Below, piece by piece: positions 25,667 through 34,017 of a stretch of 64,000 bases of DNA (position 1 is the stretch's first letter; every line of letters begins with the position of its first letter). Origin of the DNA: JABFSS01 sp964449445 (GTDB taxonomy: Bacteria > Patescibacteriota > Gracilibacteria > Peribacterales > Peribacteraceae). Below the pieces are notes generated by a model that made no database searches, had not been told where the DNA came from, and saw nothing but the letters and a program-made list of their open reading frames with translations. The DNA is taken from contig CAYUZT010000001.1 in NCBI GenBank assembly GCA_964449445.1, positions 149,103 to 213,102 on the forward strand, written 5' to 3'. A program made the position numbers and the translations under genes.

Positions 25667-25710
25667 AACGAACGGCCCTCTTCCTTCAAAAGGAGAGCGG
25701 TCGTTTTTTT
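25667..25710 (+). terminator. Intrinsic terminator in the valS leader
   Basis: An imperfect GC-rich stem (AACGAACGGCCCTCTTCC against GGAGAGCGGTCGTT) ends in seven T residues, about 45-85 nt downstream of a predicted start of transcription. Confidence 0.6.
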
Positions 25711-25819
25711 AGTTTTCTGCCCTCACCCGGCTCGCTCCGCTCGCCACCCTCTCCCGCAAGCAGGAGAGGGTTAGCTGCATTTTTGCTGTATGATTCAGGC
25801 AATGCTCTCGAAAGCCTAC

Positions 25820-25843
25820 CCTTCGCTTCGCTCAGGGCAGGCT
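25820..25843 (+). repeat. Dispersed repeat upstream of valS
   Basis: Identical over 24 bp to the insert in trpB. It is preceded by ATGCTCTCGAAAGCCTAC (25802-25819), which encodes MLSKAY, the same six residues that begin valS 55 nt later, with synonymous differences only. Confidence 0.85.
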
Positions 25844-25856
25844 CACTCCGACTCTC

Positions 25857-28574
25857 ATGCTGTCCAAGGCTTATGATCCACAGGCTGTAGAGGACCGCAT
25901 CTATGCGATGTGGGAGGAATCCGGTGCGTTCACGGCAGATGCAAAAAGTGAGAAAGAACCTTTTACCATCAGCATGCCTCCGCCCAATGCGACGGGGCAG
26001 CTGCATTTGGGACATGCCGTGATGCTCGCGTTGGAAGATATCTTTATTCGGTTCGCGCGTATGCAAGGGAAGGAGGCGCTGTGGGTCCCGGGGACGGATC
26101 ATGCGGCGATTGCGACGGAGAGTTTGGTGATCAAGAATCTCCAGAAGGAGAGAAAAATGAAAGATCCGCGTGCGCAGCTGGGACGTGAGCAGCTTCTGAG
26201 CGAAATCCGTACATTCGTGGAGGCGAGCAAGAAGACCATCCGCGGCCAGGTTCGCAAAATGGGGTCTTCCTGCGACTGGAGCCGCGAGCGGTACACGATG
26301 GAACCCACGCTCAACCGATGCGTGAACGAAGTGTTTGTGAAAATGTACCGCGATGGGCTCATTTACCGTGGGCATCGTATTGTGAATTGGGATCCCAAGC
26401 TCCAGACGACTATTTCCGATGACGAAATTGTTCATGAAGAGCGGACGGAACCGTTCTTCACGTTCAAATATGGACCGTTCGAGATCAGTACCTCCCGTCC
26501 CGAGACGAAATTCGGCGATAAGTACGTTATCATGCATCCGGATGACAAGCGGTATGCCAAATATACGCATGGCGAGAAATTTGAATGTGAGTGGATCAAT
26601 GGAAAAATCACAGCGGCGATCATCAAGGACAAATCTGCTGATCCAGAGTTTGGTACGGGAGTGATGACCATCACTCCGTGGCATGATCACACGGATTTCG
26701 AGATCGCTGAACGTCACAAATTGGAGAAAGAGCAGATCATCGGCTTCGACGGCAAGCTTCTTCCGATTGCAGGCGAGTTTAGTGGTATGCACATTGAGGA
26801 TGCTCGCCCGAAAATTGTGGAGAAGCTGAAAGAAAAAGGATTACTTGTGAGCATTAAGCAAGATTACGTACATAACGTGTCTCTCAGTCAGCGGGGAAAA
26901 GGGATGATCGAGCCGCAGATCAAGGAGCAGTGGTTTATTGATGTAAATAAGAGAGTGGTTAAATGGAAGAGGCGCGAACTTAGTCTCAAGGAAGTGATGC
27001 AGGAGGTTGTAAAAACCGGTCAGATCAAGATCATCCCCGATCGTTTTCAAAAAGAATACTTCCATTGGATCGATAATCTTCGTGACTGGTGCATCAGCCG
27101 GCAGATCTGGTGGGGGCACCGGATTCCCGTGTGGTACAAGAATGACGAAGGATCTTCGGACATGCATGTAGGTGTGCAACCTCCAAAAGGGGACAGATGG
27201 ACCCAGGACCCCGATACGCTCGATACCTGGTTCAGCGCAGCCCTCTGGACCTGGAGCACGCTCATTGATCCCGATCTGGCCAATGATTTTGACCTGAGTT
27301 TGGAAGATCTCCTGAAGAAGAGTCCGGATTTCCTTACATTTCATCCAACAGACGTGATGGAGACGGGGTACGACATTCTCTTTTTCTGGGTTGCACGCAT
27401 GATTTTGATGACGACGTATGTGACGGGATCGATGGCCGAGCTCGAATACGGTCAGGTGCCCTTTGATACTGTCTACCTGCACGGCCTCATCCGCACGCGT
27501 GATGGACGCAAGATGAGCAAGAGCGATCCCGATACGATGATCGATCCATTGGATATGATCAGTAAGTACGGAGCGGATGCTCTGCGGCTTTCCATGATTG
27601 TGGGACAGAGCCCGGGCAATGATTCCCGTCTCTACGAAGAGAAAATTGCGGGATACAGGAACTTCGTCAATAAATTATGGAATGCGTCACGATTTGTGTT
27701 GATGAAGTGTGAAGAAGAAAAGGTCAACCCGCATGACATTGAAGATGGAGAATTGAAAGTAAATAATTTATCTCTCGCAGATAAAGCTTTGCTTTTCAAG
27801 ATATACAATCTTTCCCACTTCGTCACAAATACTTTAGAAGGTAAGCAATTAAGCGTAGCAGGCGAGCAACTTTATGATTTTGTTTGGAGTTTTTATTGCG
27901 ACTGGTATTTGGAATTGTCTAAGGGGTCAGCAAATCTTCATTTGTTGATTTACTCGCTCCGTACAATTTTAAAATTGCTTCATCCATTTTGTCCGTTTGT
28001 TACAGAAGAATTATGGAGCGTCTTCAAGTCCAGTAAGAGTCTAAATTTGATAGTAGTGACTTGGCCAAAAGCTCCTAAAAATTGGTCTATAGAATACAGT
28101 GAAGCTGATCATGATCTTTATCAAATCATCAGTGCTATCACCGCCATTCGTAAACTGCGCAGTGAGCAGGGGATTGAGCCGGGAAAAGAAGTAACGGTAA
28201 CTATTTTCAGTAAAGACCACACAACCCTTTTTGATTCTCAAGCTGAACATATCCGCCGCATGGCAAAAGTGGGATCACTCACACTCTCGGGAAAACCAGA
28301 AAAGTTGAAGAATACCGTCGTGGCCATTCTCTCCGGTGCAGAAGTGCATCTCTCTTTGGAAGGATTGATCGACAAAGATGCAGAGGTGAAGAAACTCACA
28401 GCAGAGCATGCGGATCTCACCCGCTATGCAAAAAGCATTGAAGCGAAGCTGAGCGACAAGTCCTTTACCGAGAAAGCTCCGGTGAAGGTCGTGACGATGG
28501 AAAAGAACAAGCTTGAGGAGACAAATGATAAGCTGAAGAAGATTGAGGAGCGGTTGAAGAGTTTTTCAGCGTGA
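25857..28574 (+). CDS. valS: Valyl-tRNA synthetase (905 aa)
   Basis: Class I synthetase. The HIGH motif is in PPPNATGQLHLGHAVML and KMSKS in GRKMSKSDPDTMID. An editing domain lies between them, and the C-terminus ends in a coiled-coil tRNA arm (VKKLTAEHADLTRYAKSIEA). Length normal. The stretch around 27750-28100 is more AT-rich than its neighbours. I start it at 25857; an upstream out-of-frame ATG at 25802 opens a 24-codon frame containing the dispersed repeat and closing inside valS. Confidence 0.97.
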   Translation: MLSKAYDPQAVEDRIYAMWEESGAFTADAKSEKEPFTISMPPPNATGQLHLGHAVMLALEDIFIRFARMQGKEALWVPGTDHAAIATESLVIKNLQKERKMKDPRAQLGREQLLSEIRTFVEASKKTIRGQVRKMGSSCDWSRERYTMEPTLNRCVNEVFVKMYRDGLIYRGHRIVNWDPKLQTTISDDEIVHEERTEPFFTFKYGPFEISTSRPETKFGDKYVIMHPDDKRYAKYTHGEKFECEWINGKITAAIIKDKSADPEFGTGVMTITPWHDHTDFEIAERHKLEKEQIIGFDGKLLPIAGEFSGMHIEDARPKIVEKLKEKGLLVSIKQDYVHNVSLSQRGKGMIEPQIKEQWFIDVNKRVVKWKRRELSLKEVMQEVVKTGQIKIIPDRFQKEYFHWIDNLRDWCISRQIWWGHRIPVWYKNDEGSSDMHVGVQPPKGDRWTQDPDTLDTWFSAALWTWSTLIDPDLANDFDLSLEDLLKKSPDFLTFHPTDVMETGYDILFFWVARMILMTTYVTGSMAELEYGQVPFDTVYLHGLIRTRDGRKMSKSDPDTMIDPLDMISKYGADALRLSMIVGQSPGNDSRLYEEKIAGYRNFVNKLWNASRFVLMKCEEEKVNPHDIEDGELKVNNLSLADKALLFKIYNLSHFVTNTLEGKQLSVAGEQLYDFVWSFYCDWYLELSKGSANLHLLIYSLRTILKLLHPFCPFVTEELWSVFKSSKSLNLIVVTWPKAPKNWSIEYSEADHDLYQIISAITAIRKLRSEQGIEPGKEVTVTIFSKDHTTLFDSQAEHIRRMAKVGSLTLSGKPEKLKNTVVAILSGAEVHLSLEGLIDKDAEVKKLTAEHADLTRYAKSIEAKLSDKSFTEKAPVKVVTMEKNKLEETNDKLKKIEERLKSFSA

Positions 28575-28582
28575 AAAGCAGA

Positions 28583-28606
28583 ACGTTCCATACCCCTATG
28601 GAACGT
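28583..28606. repeat. Hairpin after valS, repeated at 45402
   Basis: ACGTTCCATA-CCCC-TATGGAACGT, a perfect 10-bp stem nine bases after the valS stop, followed by ATTTT. It probably ends the valS transcript. A near-identical hairpin (one changed base pair partner) sits beyond the TPR gene at 45402-45425. Confidence 0.75.
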
Positions 28607-28667
28607 ATTTTATGGCTTATGTATAAGAAAATACTGCCTCCATAGAATTTTTCTTTCTTGCACCTCA

Positions 28668-28696
28668 TTGTCATCAAAATATGTGCGCAATAGAGT
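28668..28696 (+). promoter_or_regulatory. Promoter for the small membrane-protein pair
   Basis: TTGTCA (28668-28673), 17 bp and TAGAGT (28691-28696). The predicted +1 coincides with the ATG at 28703, so the message would be leaderless. Confidence 0.5.
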
Positions 28697-28702
28697 TCTA
28701 TC

Positions 28703-28927
28703 ATGACTATACGATATTATTCCTCTTACCGACGCAAGAGTTGGAACGATGCCCAGTTACTCAAAATTGCTGATGCCCTATGGGATGTAGCTCAAGTTAT
28801 TGTTGCTACATTTTCCATTCCACTTTTCTTTGGTGACGTGTCATTTTCCAGGGCATCTGTTGGTGTTTGCATTGCAATCATGCTATGGTGTTCGGGAATT
28901 TTCCTCTTACGTCGATGTGGCAAGTGA
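28703..28927 (+). CDS. Small two-helix membrane protein (74 aa)
   Basis: A basic N-terminus (MTIRYYSSYRRKSWNDAQLL) is followed by two hydrophobic helices (VAQVIVATFSIPLFF and VGVCIAIMLWCSGIFLL). No family recognised. Its 3' end overlaps the next small gene by 13 nt, which suggests the pair is made together. Confidence 0.55.
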   Translation: MTIRYYSSYRRKSWNDAQLLKIADALWDVAQVIVATFSIPLFFGDVSFSRASVGVCIAIMLWCSGIFLLRRCGK

Positions 28928-29073
28928 TTTCTTCCATTGATCCGGTCATAGCATTCTATCTGTTTATTGGTGCTGCGGCGCTAGTCGTCACGTATTTTGC
29001 AGACAAGATGTACGTGCCGGATTCAGAGTTTCGCCGCCGTTCACGACGGCGAACCCACACCGTCGTACACTGA
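28915..29073 (+). CDS. Small membrane protein with basic tail (52 aa)
   Basis: Begins MWQVISSIDPVIAFYLFIGA with one strong membrane helix continuing to YFADKMY, then a basic tail (FRRRSRRRTHTVVH). It overlaps the upstream gene by 13 nt and the dinB 3' end on the other strand by about 33 nt. Compact overlapping small membrane pairs can be toxin-antitoxin or transporter units, but nothing here decides between these. Confidence 0.45.
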   Translation: MWQVISSIDPVIAFYLFIGAAALVVTYFADKMYVPDSEFRRRSRRRTHTVVH

Positions 29074-30282
29074 TACATCTAACATCGGATTCGTCCCACT
29101 CTTCACGCTCAATGCTGATCCTCGCGTGATGGAATTCCTTCCGAAGCGCTGATGAAGGGAATCAAGAGATTTTTGAATGGATTCCTCTCGATCCGAAGAT
29201 TTTGGATTATCAAAAAGTGAGAATTGCGAAGCGCCGAGAGGCACCAAATGCCAAAGGGCGAGACCAACTTGAGTATAGGAAAGCGCTGAGTCGAAAATCT
29301 TTTCCATACACTGATGCATAAAGGGCAAAATGGCATCTGCAGTCTGACTGGGCTGAGGGAGAGAAGCATTTGCTCCGCAGTGGTCATAGTCGTGATCGCT
29401 GCCCAGCCGAAGCCAGACAGAAATTCCTTTGCACATCAGTTCATGCCGCCGCATCTTGAGGACGGTGTACTCCAAATGCTTCAGGAGGTGTGCCCAGAGC
29501 AGGTCGCGGCTCTTTGTTTGCTTGAAACTCCTGCAACGACTCACAGATTTTGGCGGAGCACTCTCCCCAGTCACTTGAGAGAGTGATTCGCCAAGCAGTT
29601 CGCGCTGTAATTCCACTCCCGGTCGGCCGAAGTAGCTCAGAAGTTTTTCTGTGGGTGCTTGAGCGATGTCCCATGCGGTTTTCCAGCCTTCTTTTTCTGC
29701 GTGAATATTTCTTCTTTTTCCAATTCCTGGGATCGCAGCAGCTGGACGATCGCACAGAAATTCTTTCATGCCAATTGACTGTCCAATGACGGTAATACCG
29801 GCAGGCTTCCTATACTCACTCGCCATCTTCGCAAGCAATTTGCTTGGTGCAACTCCCACAGAGACCGTCAGAGCCGTCCGCTTGAGAATCATCTGTTGAG
29901 TATTCTTTGCCCAATACTCCAGATTTTTCGGGAGTCCCCCGGCCAGACTCGGCAAATCCAGAAACCACTCATCAATCGACATCTGTTCCACTATCGGACA
30001 GCTTTCACCGAGAATGGATTCAATCTCGTGTGAGGCACGTGCGGCTTCGTGAAAGTCCGATGGAATTCGGATAGCGTCTGGAGTCAGTGTAAGCGCATCT
30101 ACTAGCCGCATGCCCGTTCTCACCCCCTTCGCTTTCGCTTCGTAGCTTGCAGCAATCACGCATCCGCCGCCCATACCGAGCGCCAAGAGGGGCTTTCCCC
30201 CCAAGCGAGGGTTCTTCCGGACCAGGACGGAAGCGAAGAAGGCGTCGACATCAATATGAGCGATGCAAGAATTATGAATCAT
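29041..30282 (-). CDS. dinB: DNA polymerase IV-like Y-family translesion polymerase (413 aa)
   Basis: Error-prone lesion-bypass polymerase. Active-site stretches are CIAHIDVDAFFASV and QMSIDEWFLDL, with the little-finger domain after about residue 230. A clamp-binding motif QFSLFD near residue 365 supports function. It follows lexA by 54 nt on the same strand, so SOS control is likely. The first codons (MIHNS) are encoded by one arm of an intergenic hairpin. Confidence 0.93.
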   Translation of the reverse strand: MIHNSCIAHIDVDAFFASVLVRKNPRLGGKPLLALGMGGGCVIAASYEAKAKGVRTGMRLVDALTLTPDAIRIPSDFHEAARASHEIESILGESCPIVEQMSIDEWFLDLPSLAGGLPKNLEYWAKNTQQMILKRTALTVSVGVAPSKLLAKMASEYRKPAGITVIGQSIGMKEFLCDRPAAAIPGIGKRRNIHAEKEGWKTAWDIAQAPTEKLLSYFGRPGVELQRELLGESLSQVTGESAPPKSVSRCRSFKQTKSRDLLWAHLLKHLEYTVLKMRRHELMCKGISVWLRLGSDHDYDHCGANASLPQPSQTADAILPFMHQCMEKIFDSALSYTQVGLALWHLVPLGASQFSLFDNPKSSDREESIQKSLDSLHQRFGRNSITRGSALSVKSGTNPMLDVSVYDGVGSPS

Positions 30283-30336
30283 GAATCATGAATTACGTAC
30301 GTAGTTCTCTTCTTAATTCATTATTCATAATTCATG
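30269..30336. repeat. ATGAATC-unit hairpin between lexA and dinB
   Basis: Arms of about 25 nt, each made of tandem ATGAAT(C/T) heptamers, at 30269-30295 and 30314-30336, separated by 18 nt. The left arm covers the dinB start codon; the right arm touches the lexA stop. AT-rich, with the same design as the hairpins at 40465, 44471 and 46761. Confidence 0.7.
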
Positions 30337-30954
30337 TCACAATTTTCGAATAACTCCTTTTACGATTCCTGCAATCTTCAACTCCTCCCGTGCATGGAGC
30401 TCCGGGTACTTATCGTTCTCCGCTTTCAGGAAGTATTTGCCTTTCTCCTTCACCAGTCGCTTGAGGGTGAATTCGCCATCCAGGATGCCGACGACGATAT
30501 CGTGCATTTTCGGCTCTCGGCCCCGCTCTACAACCACCAGATCGCCTTCGTGGATACCTGCGTTGATCATGCTGTCGCCCTTCACGCGAAGCAGGAAGGT
30601 CGACGCTTTGTCCCGTACCAAGTAATTCTCAATGGTGATCGTTTCCTCCGCCTGCTCCTCCACAGGTGCGGCAAATCCCGCCGCAATGGGACCGAAGAGA
30701 GGGAGCATCATGGGCGCATGGCTCTCCGGGAGCGGCTGTTCCATAATCTTAATGCGTCCCTTGGGATCTTTTTCCAGATGTCCGCTCTTAAACAGCACCA
30801 TGACGACTTTTGCGACCGCATTCTTGCTGCGTACGCCAAAGGCAACCGCGAGATCGGCAAGAGAAGGCGAATAGCCGCGCTTCTGCTGGAACTCTCGGAT
30901 GTAGCTCAACACAGTGCGCTGATGAGAGGTGAGAGCTTCGGTAGCGGTGGGCAT
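30337..30954 (-). CDS. lexA: LexA repressor (205 aa)
   Basis: SOS regulator. A winged helix-turn-helix at residues 1-65 (YSPSLADLAVAFGVRSKNAVAKV) precedes the S24 protease-like domain. The self-cleavage Ala-Gly is in IAAGFAAP; the serine is in VKGDSMINAGI and the lysine in FTLKRL. Complete. Its promoter contains a near-consensus Gram-positive-type SOS box. Confidence 0.95.
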   Translation of the reverse strand: MPTATEALTSHQRTVLSYIREFQQKRGYSPSLADLAVAFGVRSKNAVAKVVMVLFKSGHLEKDPKGRIKIMEQPLPESHAPMMLPLFGPIAAGFAAPVEEQAEETITIENYLVRDKASTFLLRVKGDSMINAGIHEGDLVVVERGREPKMHDIVVGILDGEFTLKRLVKEKGKYFLKAENDKYPELHAREELKIAGIVKGVIRKL

Positions 30955-30977
30955 GGTGACGAGTGGGAACGAACCCG

Positions 30978-31014
30978 CCTTCGTCCGCCTCGGCGGACTT
31001 CGGTGGGCAGGCGT
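30978..31014. repeat. Dispersed repeat in the lexA leader
   Basis: TTCGTCCGCC-TC-GGCGGACTTCG is a strong palindrome followed by GTGGGCAGGCG. It belongs to the same general class of CTTCG...GGCAGGC elements as those in trpB and near 44200. Confidence 0.6.
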
Positions 31015-31019
31015 CCACC

Positions 31020-31048
31020 AGCATAGGTGTACGTTTGTTCACTGTCAA
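31020..31048 (-). promoter_or_regulatory. lexA promoter with candidate SOS box
   Basis: In the minus sense: TTGACA (31043-31048), 17 bp and TATGCT (31020-31025). Within the spacer, GAACAAACGTAC (31029-31040) differs from the GAAC-N4-GTTC box by one base. Confidence 0.6.
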
Positions 31049-31080
31049 GACTTCTGCGTACTTGGAGTTGCTATGAACAA

Positions 31081-31362
31081 TTACGCATGTACAACATGGG
31101 AATTGCGCGGGATGAATGCAACTTTTGCACGAAGTTGGGCCATAAAATCTGATGGAGAATCTTCCGATGGAACTTCTACTGGATGAAAAGTTGTTGGTTC
31201 ATGGTAATTAGCGACTTTGGCCAAAGATATTCTAGATCCAGAAAGGAGTAATTCTGCAGGGCTCATGACACCGTAATGTTCACATGTGTGAGCAGTATCT
31301 TTTCCTCCTTGCAATTGAACAATTGGGCAGTCGTCACGCTTGCAGTGGCAGTTGGGATCCAT
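31081..31362 (-). CDS. Hypothetical Cys/His-containing protein (93 aa)
   Basis: The N-terminal MDPNCHCKRDDCPI and CEHYG contribute four cysteines and a histidine that could bind a metal; the remainder is helical with no known motif. It starts at 31362 behind a possible -10 (TAGAAT). No homologous family recognised. Confidence 0.5.
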   Translation of the reverse strand: MDPNCHCKRDDCPIVQLQGGKDTAHTCEHYGVMSPAELLLSGSRISLAKVANYHEPTTFHPVEVPSEDSPSDFMAQLRAKVAFIPRNSHVVHA

Positions 31363-31511
31363 ACATTCAGGAGATGAATTGCCTATTCTATACGACTGTT
31401 GTGCTGCGAAAGATAGTCCTCAAGGCATGGAAAGTGACGTGAAATCCAATAAGGCCTTGTGCATGAGCAAAAGTCGATGCCATTGAAGTCTTTACGGATT
31501 GGGCAATTCTT

Positions 31512-32417
31512 TTATCCAATGACATCCAAATCTTTATGTTTCTTGAGTTCCATGTAGGTGATAGTCCAGACGGTCTGCTTGAACACGTGCAGATAGGCGA
31601 AAAAGTAACTGGCAATCAGAGTGAGAATAAAGCCCACAATAGAGCCGATGACCCACGTGAGGACCGTGGAGAGAAAGGTCCCCAGGAGCAGGACAATGCC
31701 GATGATGATTCCCGGAATGATGACGACGATCGCCGCGTTCAGGATGATCCGGAGACTGATGACGAAGAGCAAAAGCAGCAGGAACATGATGTGCCCCAGG
31801 TAGCTGATGATCAGCTTGAAGCTCTTGCCCATCGCGGTGAACATTCCCAGCCGGTCGATGACCACCGCTTCCTGCGAAAAGCTGAAAAAGAATCGCATGA
31901 TGTTACTGGAGAGCCATACCGTCCACAAAATCACGATCACCGCGCCCCCCGCACTGCCGCCGACATAACGGATGATGACAGAGGTGAGCGTAATGCAGGT
32001 GGAAAGGCTGCCGAGAGCGAAAATCTCATGGATCGCGAAGATCGGAAAAAAATTGTAGAGCGCGAGCACCATGCCGCCTTTCACGGGCTCTCCCGTATGT
32101 GATTTCGCGGCGAGTCCGATAATCGCGCCAAGGGCCATGTGGGGGAAGAAGAACTCGATGACGAACAGGAGTCCGAGAAGGATCAGAAACGTCCAGAAGA
32201 ACCAGACCGGCATGCTGTTGTAGATCGCGATTTCGATGTCGAAAAATCCGGCCCCGCCGTTGCCCCAAAAGTATTCGTAGAGAAAATACACCTGGTAACT
32301 GATCAGTTTGATACTGAGCAGTAACTCAAAAAACGACGACGTGCAGCCCCAGCGACGAAGCGCCGCCTCGCGACGAGTGATGGCCCAGGCCTCGGCAATG
32401 ATCTCGCGGGGGGTCAT
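31512..32417 (-). CDS. Polytopic integral membrane protein (301 aa)
   Basis: About six or seven hydrophobic helices, including GLLFVIEFFFPHMALGAIIG, AVIVILWTVWL and VVIIPGIIIGIVLLLGTF. An amphipathic N-terminus (MTPREIIAEAWAITRREAAL) resembles glycerophosphodiester-phosphodiesterase-membrane or DUF4013-like proteins, but I cannot assign it. The start overlaps the LCP gene stop as ATGA, so a cell-envelope role is likely. Confidence 0.65.
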   Translation of the reverse strand: MTPREIIAEAWAITRREAALRRWGCTSSFFELLLSIKLISYQVYFLYEYFWGNGGAGFFDIEIAIYNSMPVWFFWTFLILLGLLFVIEFFFPHMALGAIIGLAAKSHTGEPVKGGMVLALYNFFPIFAIHEIFALGSLSTCITLTSVIIRYVGGSAGGAVIVILWTVWLSSNIMRFFFSFSQEAVVIDRLGMFTAMGKSFKLIISYLGHIMFLLLLLFVISLRIILNAAIVVIIPGIIIGIVLLLGTFLSTVLTWVIGSIVGFILTLIASYFFAYLHVFKQTVWTITYMELKKHKDLDVIG

Positions 32418-33967
32418 TGAAGGGGAATCAAGTCCTGGAGAGGAGTGTACTCGTAATCAGTGCCAAGAATAACCGTGATTTGCCCCGGCTTTTCGGGAGC
32501 AACCTGGGCAGGAAGGGGAGCGACAGGGAGGTGCAGGAGCCCCGCGAAGAATTCGGCAAGGTCTTCGTCGGCTTCGGTGCGGGCGACGACCACGGACACA
32601 GGAAGCTTGGGCGGATTCTTGCGGTCATCGGACGCGTTATCACTTTCCACGTTCTCGAATCCATAGCGGATCAATTCGTTGCCGAGTCGCCTGCCCACGC
32701 CGGATTTGGCACCGGCATTCAGGACGCGTACCTCGGGATTGCTCAGGATAATTGTGCGATTCTGGAGGAGGAGATGGACGAACGCCTGTATTTGCTTCCA
32801 CGTGACCGGGTATTCGGGAATCGAGAAGGGGAGAAGAACAGATGCACCGTCGAACTGGTCTCGGGGCGGCGTGTACAGGAAACCGCCGGGTGTCGCGAAT
32901 GGCGAAAAAATGCCGGTTTCGATGTTCAGCGTCTGGTTGATGATGTTTTTGCGATCAATGCGTTCCCCGAGTTTCGCTGCACCGAGTATTTCGGCAAAGG
33001 TCATCGTGGTTTCCACGTGATCGGAGAGGATCTTGAGGAGCTCCGTGAGCGTGCCGGGACTGCGCGCGATGCCGCTCGCTTTCGCTTTCTCTCCCAATGC
33101 CTGCAGAAGCTGTTGCTGGCGGGCCGACCGTCCGAAGTCGCTCGTGGTATGCCGACTGCGCGCGTACTTGAGCGCCGTTTCGCCATCCATGTGCTGCATC
33201 CCCTTACGGATTTCGAACGCCTCGAAGGTGTAATTCGGTCCGGGATACTCGGTATCCACAATGTCGTAGGGAACATCAATGTCCACTCCTCCCAGCGTAT
33301 TCACTACCTCGACGAACGCGGTGAAATCGACTTTCACGACATGGTGAATCTCCATGCCCAACTTCCTGCCGATCTCCGCGCCTAGTTCCTTCATGGAGAG
33401 TTGCGAGGCGACTTGCGATGTCAGTTTATCCGTGTACCGGAGATAACTTTTGTAATTCCGATAGAGCTCGTTGATCCGGCCTTTGCCCATTTTCTCCGTG
33501 GAGAGGGCATATAAATCCCGGGGGAGCGAAAGCATCACGACGCTCTTCGTCTTCCACGGATCCAGGCTCACGACCATGATCGAATCGGTCAGATCGATGC
33601 CGTCGTGGTCTTTATCGCCGCCGCCAAGCAGCAGAAAATTGGTGAATCCATGCTCATCCGCCGGCAATTCGGCACCTGCAACGGACAGGAAATTATGGAT
33701 CGTCAGAATCCTCAGGCTAACGAGCGCCTGTACCGTTCCTGCGAGAATTATGAGGCCGAGGAGGACGGAAAGGAGGATGACCGTGAATTTCTTGAGGATG
33801 CGGACGCGCTGCGTTTTGCGGTCATCTTCCTCCTTGCGCACTTTCCACTTACCGTAGAGAGCGAGAAAGAGCGTGCCGAATTTTAGAAAAAAAGGGGCAG
33901 TCTTGAGTGCGACGCCTTTCCAGTGCGAAGGCCGCTCGTCACGGATTCTGCGAGTGGTAAAAGTCAT
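32414..33967 (-). CDS. LytR-CpsA-Psr (LCP) family envelope glycopolymer transferase (517 aa)
   Basis: LCP enzymes attach lipid-linked glycopolymers to peptidoglycan or proteins. A membrane helix (residues about 60-85, FTVILLSVLLGLIILAGTV) is followed by the LCP domain: TDSIMVVSLDP, VVMLSLPRDLYA with the catalytic Arg/Asp, HHVVKVDFTAFVEVVNTLGG and ALKYARSRHTTSDFGRSARQ. The last 100 residues form a LytR C-terminal domain. Complete. It overlaps the membrane protein downstream. Confidence 0.93.
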   Translation of the reverse strand: MTFTTRRIRDERPSHWKGVALKTAPFFLKFGTLFLALYGKWKVRKEEDDRKTQRVRILKKFTVILLSVLLGLIILAGTVQALVSLRILTIHNFLSVAGAELPADEHGFTNFLLLGGGDKDHDGIDLTDSIMVVSLDPWKTKSVVMLSLPRDLYALSTEKMGKGRINELYRNYKSYLRYTDKLTSQVASQLSMKELGAEIGRKLGMEIHHVVKVDFTAFVEVVNTLGGVDIDVPYDIVDTEYPGPNYTFEAFEIRKGMQHMDGETALKYARSRHTTSDFGRSARQQQLLQALGEKAKASGIARSPGTLTELLKILSDHVETTMTFAEILGAAKLGERIDRKNIINQTLNIETGIFSPFATPGGFLYTPPRDQFDGASVLLPFSIPEYPVTWKQIQAFVHLLLQNRTIILSNPEVRVLNAGAKSGVGRRLGNELIRYGFENVESDNASDDRKNPPKLPVSVVVARTEADEDLAEFFAGLLHLPVAPLPAQVAPEKPGQITVILGTDYEYTPLQDLIPLQ

Positions 33968-34017
33968 GCCGGGGCAGTTTAGAGGAAGCGAGGGTGTTCA
34001 GAAAGGGTATGAGCGTA

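Larger units (their letters stand above)
25509..25856 (+). promoter_or_regulatory. valS upstream region: promoter, terminator-like hairpins and repeats
   Basis: No gene is expected here. TTGCAC (25590-25595), 17 bp and TATAAA (25613-25618) form a promoter. The leader contains CCGTC-GAAA-GGCGG, a GTTCG...CGAAC pairing, and an alternative stem ending in seven T residues (about 25667-25710), so the two stems are mutually exclusive. Next comes a perfect 8-bp inverted repeat CCCTCTCC/GGAGAGGG (about 25751-25774), then a dispersed-repeat copy at 25820-25843. No T-box sequence is visible. Either a valS attenuator or a short terminated RNA. Confidence 0.5.

Noticed and set aside
25625..25710. T-box riboswitch upstream of valS
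   Set aside because: No TGGNACC-type antiterminator sequence or stem I features.
25686..26792. Long minus-strand frame opposite valS
   Set aside because: Antisense to a certain gene, with composition typical of a shadow frame.
31388..31615. 75-codon minus frame
   Set aside because: Overlaps the membrane-protein gene out of frame and has no supporting signals.
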